Positions 55,622 to 58,997 of a stretch of DNA of 58,997 bases are shown here, piece after piece (positions within the stretch are counted from its first letter, which is position 1; each line of letters starts with the position of its first letter). Under the pieces are notes generated by a model. That model searched no databases and was not told the origin of the DNA. It saw nothing but the letters and a program-made list of their open reading frames with translations. Source of the stretch: Planctomycetaceae bacterium (GTDB lineage Bacteria > Planctomycetota > Planctomycetia > Planctomycetales > Planctomycetaceae); the NCBI GenBank assembly GCA_020426325.1, contig JAGQQG010000033.1:1-58997 (forward strand), in the 5' to 3' direction. A program made the position numbers and the translations under genes.

Positions 55622-58600
55622 GCAAACCGATCGCGACTACTGATTTCTTTGCTTTTCGGGCACCATTGCTCCCTTTTCAGAAGTTCCTCGACTGGAGCGA
55701 TGGCCTGCAAGGCCCTTCGGTTGGTCAAGATGGAGACGCGCTCGAGCACGCCCTTGAAGCAGACCGGACACGGCTCCGAGATGGCCTGCGCAAGCAGTTG
55801 GACGATCCGCTTGTCCGCGAGGCGATCTTTCTTGCATCGCCTAGCTTGTTCGACCGTTTAGAGACGTGGCACTCCGAACCGGAAAGTAAACAGGGGCGAA
55901 AGGTCGAACGCGCCATCGTCCGCTACTTCGTTCGCATGGCTGGTCGTGCGACACCTTTCGGCCTGTTCGCAGGATGTGCCGTTGGCAGAATCGATACCGC
56001 AACACATCTCACGGTTCCCGATCGAACGACCCACCGTCGGCACACCCGACTAGACATGGAGTACGTTTTTCAACTCGCAGAGGCTCTGGCCACATCCACG
56101 CAACTTCGCTCGGAACTCAGATTTCGTCCCAACAGCACTCTTTACCGAGCTGCCGGGCGGCTCCGCTATGCTGAATCGCGTATCGTTGGTAACACTCGTA
56201 ATCATCGTCTCGTCGTTGTGGACGAGACGGACTACCTCCTCGCGACAATAGAACGTGCAGGTGCCGGAGCAAGTCTGGAAGCCCTTGCAGCCGCGCTCGT
56301 CGATGACGAAATCACCCTGGAAGATGCTGAAGCCTATCTCGCCGAGTTGATCGACAGTCAGATACTTGTTTCCGAGTTGGAACCACCCGTTACAGGGCCG
56401 GAACAAATCAGCCATCTCATTGAGCAATTGACTCCGCATCGACCAGTGAACGAAATCACACAGCGATTGTGTGAACTTCGCGAAGGGATGTCACAACTCG
56501 ATCACAACCGAACGGCAAACACTCCCGATGCTTACCGCAGACTTGCGGATTCCTTGCAGAAGTTTCCGGTTCCTGTGCAGTTGTCGAGGCTGTTCCAAGT
56601 CGACCTGATCCTTCCCAGCGATCATCTCTCGCTTGGTCAGAACGTCGTGCAGGAGATGCTTCGTGGGGTCGAGATCGTGCGGAGCATGTATCGCAGATTG
56701 ATCGATGACCTTGCCGAGTTCCGCCGCGATTTCGCCGAGCGTTATGGCGACCGTGAGATCCCACTTGTCGAGGCGCTGGATGAGGAATCCGGAATCGGAT
56801 TCCGAAAATCTCCCCTCCCGAACGTCGAGTCCGAACCATTGCTCGCCGGCATTCTGATGCCCATGGGACTCGACGCAACGATGACCTGGACACATCAGCA
56901 CACCGAATTGCTCCGACATTTCACGAAGACCATCGCTGCGGGCAAACAGGAAATGCGGCTGTCCAAGGCTGATATCGCTGCACTCGCGGGAAGCCCGGAC
57001 GAGCTTCCAGACGCATTCTCCGTGAAATGTACGCTGGCGGCTGCTTCGTGCGAAGATGTCGACCGTGGAAACTTTCAGATCGTCTTCGGTGGAGTCGCTG
57101 GTCCATCAGGGGCACGGCTACTGGGGCGGTTCTGTCACATTGACGACGATCTCAGGGAGCACGTCACGCAACACCTGCGAAGGGAAGAATCTCTCCAACC
57201 TGACGCGGTGTTTGCAGAGATTGTTCATCTGCCGGAAGACCGGATGGGAAACGTGCTCTGTCGTCCTGTGCTCCGAGACTATGAGATCCCGTATCTCGGT
57301 CGTTCAGGTGTCCCTGAGGAACGGCAGATCCCGATCACGGACCTGTTTGTGTCGCTCCGCGACGGTCGCATCGTGCTTCGTTCGCAGCGACTGAACCGGG
57401 AAGTCATCCCCCGATTGACCAGTGCTCACAACTTCCTGTTGAGAACTCTGGGGGTCTATCAGTTTCTGGGATCGATGCAGCATCAGGGGATTGAAGGGTG
57501 GTCCGCCTGGAATTGGGGACCACTCAAGTATGCACCGTTCCTGCCTCGCGTGACGACTGACCGCCTCGTCCTTTCAAGGGCATGTTGGAACCTGTCAATG
57601 CAGGAGATCGAGGACTTACGGAAGCGATCCGGGGCGAATCTCTATCAGCATGTGCAACAGTGGCGTGAGTCGCGCAGTCTGCCGAGGCATGTGTTACTCG
57701 CCGAGAGCGACAATGAACTTCCGATCGATCTGGATAACATTCTGTCGGTGGAAACATTGGCAGACCTTGTAAATCGCAAGAATGAGGTGCAACTGGTTGA
57801 GATGTTTCCCGGTCCGGAAGAACTCTGCGCGGCAGGGTCTGACGGCCGTCATGTCCACGAGTTGATCGTCCCTTTTGTCCGCACCCACGAACCACGCCGG
57901 TCGAGCGTAGGACCGGCCAAAGCGCCTGCTGCCGATCAGCAGAGAGTGTTTGGACAGGGCTCCGAATGGTGCCAGTTGAACCTCTTCGCCGGAAGTTCGA
58001 CCATCGACCGCCTGCTCGTCGAATATGTCAGACCGATTACGAACACAATGACCGAGAGCAGCGACATCGATTCCTGGTTCTTCCTGCGTTACAACGTGCC
58101 CGGCAATCACCTGCGACTCCGTGTCCATGGTGACTCACAGCGTCTGCAAAGAATTGTCATCCCTAAACTGAATCGCCTCTCTGCAAGACTTCAGAGTGAC
58201 GGCCTTGTCTCACGCGTGCAATGGGATACGTACGAACGTGAGGTGGAGCGGTACGGCGGAATGGAGGCGATGCCCTTGGTCGAACAGATCTTTCATGCGG
58301 ACAGCCAATCGGCTATTGAACTGGTCGCCAACTATGCCGGTGATGAGGGCGCACATCTGCGTTGGCAACTTGCCCTTTACGGTCTCGACCGACTGCTGGA
58401 TGATCTTGGTCTCCCATTGGAAGAAAAGCTTTCAGTTGCCCGCGATTGTGCCACCGTATTTGCACATGAATTTGGCTTTCACGGCCCGTTCCGCAAACAA
58501 CTGAGTCAGAAACAACGTGATCTTGGCAGCCAAATCGAGAAGCTCCTGAGCGGTGAACGTGACAATGAACCGGTCCTCACAGCAGGACTCGAGAGCTACC

Positions 58601-58821
58601 GGACACGTTCTCATCGCATCTCACCCGTTGCCGCCAATCTGCAGGACCTTTCTGCCCGCGGCCTCCTGTCAATGTCGGTCAACGGAATTGCCCGCAGCCT
58701 GTGGCACATGCACGTCAACCGCGTCCTACGTGCCGCACATCGGGCACAGGAACTCATCCTCTACGACCTGCTCACCCGTCAATATGAGTCACAACGGGCA
58801 AGAAGGCGCTTGAATATTTGA
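55618..58821 (+). CDS. lanB: Full-length lantibiotic dehydratase LanB
   Basis: ATG 55618 overlaps the lanC stop by four bases and has CAGGAG upstream; the product is 1067 residues. The N-terminal glutamylation domain includes the family signature RYFVRMAGRATPFGLFAG (RATPFG at 110-115), extending to about residue 690. The C-terminal elimination domain (SpaB_C/thiopeptide-type, ~780-1045) includes WFFLRYNVPGNHLRLRVHG. Both halves are fused, as in NisB, unlike the split LanB of some other phyla. The enzyme uses glutamyl-tRNA to glutamylate Ser/Thr of the precursor and then eliminates glutamate to give Dha/Dhb. It acts in the cytoplasm with LanC. Confidence 0.95.
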   Translation: MSKPIATTDFFAFRAPLLPFQKFLDWSDGLQGPSVGQDGDALEHALEADRTRLRDGLRKQLDDPLVREAIFLASPSLFDRLETWHSEPESKQGRKVERAIVRYFVRMAGRATPFGLFAGCAVGRIDTATHLTVPDRTTHRRHTRLDMEYVFQLAEALATSTQLRSELRFRPNSTLYRAAGRLRYAESRIVGNTRNHRLVVVDETDYLLATIERAGAGASLEALAAALVDDEITLEDAEAYLAELIDSQILVSELEPPVTGPEQISHLIEQLTPHRPVNEITQRLCELREGMSQLDHNRTANTPDAYRRLADSLQKFPVPVQLSRLFQVDLILPSDHLSLGQNVVQEMLRGVEIVRSMYRRLIDDLAEFRRDFAERYGDREIPLVEALDEESGIGFRKSPLPNVESEPLLAGILMPMGLDATMTWTHQHTELLRHFTKTIAAGKQEMRLSKADIAALAGSPDELPDAFSVKCTLAAASCEDVDRGNFQIVFGGVAGPSGARLLGRFCHIDDDLREHVTQHLRREESLQPDAVFAEIVHLPEDRMGNVLCRPVLRDYEIPYLGRSGVPEERQIPITDLFVSLRDGRIVLRSQRLNREVIPRLTSAHNFLLRTLGVYQFLGSMQHQGIEGWSAWNWGPLKYAPFLPRVTTDRLVLSRACWNLSMQEIEDLRKRSGANLYQHVQQWRESRSLPRHVLLAESDNELPIDLDNILSVETLADLVNRKNEVQLVEMFPGPEELCAAGSDGRHVHELIVPFVRTHEPRRSSVGPAKAPAADQQRVFGQGSEWCQLNLFAGSSTIDRLLVEYVRPITNTMTESSDIDSWFFLRYNVPGNHLRLRVHGDSQRLQRIVIPKLNRLSARLQSDGLVSRVQWDTYEREVERYGGMEAMPLVEQIFHADSQSAIELVANYAGDEGAHLRWQLALYGLDRLLDDLGLPLEEKLSVARDCATVFAHEFGFHGPFRKQLSQKQRDLGSQIEKLLSGERDNEPVLTAGLESYRTRSHRISPVAANLQDLSARGLLSMSVNGIARSLWHMHVNRVLRAAHRAQELILYDLLTRQYESQRARRRLNI

Positions 58822-58997
58822 ACCCCAGATACATGAACAGATCCGAGCAGACACTTTTATTCTGTGATGAGTTGTCCTGACTTCGTTACGTAATTGGATA
58901 CCACACGGAAATGATGAGATATTGTCGAAAGATGACGGGCCGGCAAAAAGTCGGTGGGTTGGGATTGTGGTTTTTCGCTTCGGCGCTACGCTGCTTC
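58822..58997. other. Right-edge sequence after lanB, no gene seen
   Basis: 176 bases to the end of the window. A short frame from 58911 is open to the edge but has no leader or domain. Cluster genes further right cannot be excluded. Confidence 0.35.

Noticed and set aside
58911-58997. Short frame at the right edge containing QKVGG, considered as a second lanthipeptide precursor
   Set aside because: The preceding residues lack the LNKET leader pattern, and the frame runs off the window with no Cys-rich core visible.
1-58997. CRISPR arrays, tRNA or rRNA genes
   Set aside because: No regularly spaced direct repeats and no cloverleaf-like or rRNA-like stretches were seen on reading; a dedicated scan was not possible.

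Overview
The window comes from a planctomycete (Planctomycetota) chromosome. The clearest sign is the density of families almost confined to that phylum: DUF1549/DUF1553 proteins with an N-terminal 'planctomycete cytochrome C' motif, DUF1587/1592/1588/1585 heme proteins, DUF1501 and DUF1552 Tat-exported proteins, pre-peptidase-domain proteins and outrons-type beta-propellers. GC is moderately high, and many genes lack a strong Shine-Dalgarno sequence.

Layout, left to right. (1) 2-3986: a 5'-truncated caspase-like protease fused to a DsbD-N-like redox domain, then two divergent secreted alpha/beta hydrolases. (2) 3987-5709: a gene graveyard holding the 3' half of an IS4-type transposase, the C-terminal piece of a NnrU/isoprenylcysteine-type methyltransferase and a sliver of an ISAs1-type transposase. 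(3) 5710-8772: a tight three-gene catabolic operon (MFS transporter, DHDPS-family aldolase, amidohydrolase). (4) 9061-35135: a 26-kb block of planctomycete-specific exported proteins. A DUF1553-DUF1501 pair is followed by two minus-strand groups (DUF1592 then DUF1552; pre-peptidase, then Big_2/DUF1553, then DUF1501), and then by a plus-strand run of DUF1553, DUF1501, DUF1592, DUF1552 and ankyrin genes. These are probably envelope or periplasmic heme/hydrolase-like pairs; their chemistry is unknown. (5) 35225-41203: central metabolism (soluble transhydrogenase SthA, a GH63-like glycosidase and pyruvate kinase), then one more DUF1501 gene (41523-42881). (6) 43009-49912: a minus-strand operon of PQQ-type propeller, flavocytochrome with C-terminal triheme tail, EF-hand-containing propeller and a glycoside-hydrolase-like protein.

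(7) 50175-58821 is the most notable region: a complete class I lanthipeptide locus. A 72-residue precursor (53933-54151) carries an LNKET-type leader ending in Gly-Gly and a 47-residue core with three cysteines. It is followed on the same strand by a LanC cyclase and a full-length LanB dehydratase. Divergently transcribed are a C39-peptidase ABC exporter, which would cut after the Gly-Gly while exporting, and an HlyD-type membrane-fusion partner. A near-palindrome sits in the divergent intergenic region, and a strong hairpin with a T-rich tail sits between precursor and lanC; together they suggest regulated, precursor-biased expression. The first core cysteine has no Ser/Thr upstream of it in the core, so the ring topology cannot be entirely canonical. 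No regulator, immunity gene or additional precursor is visible before the window ends.
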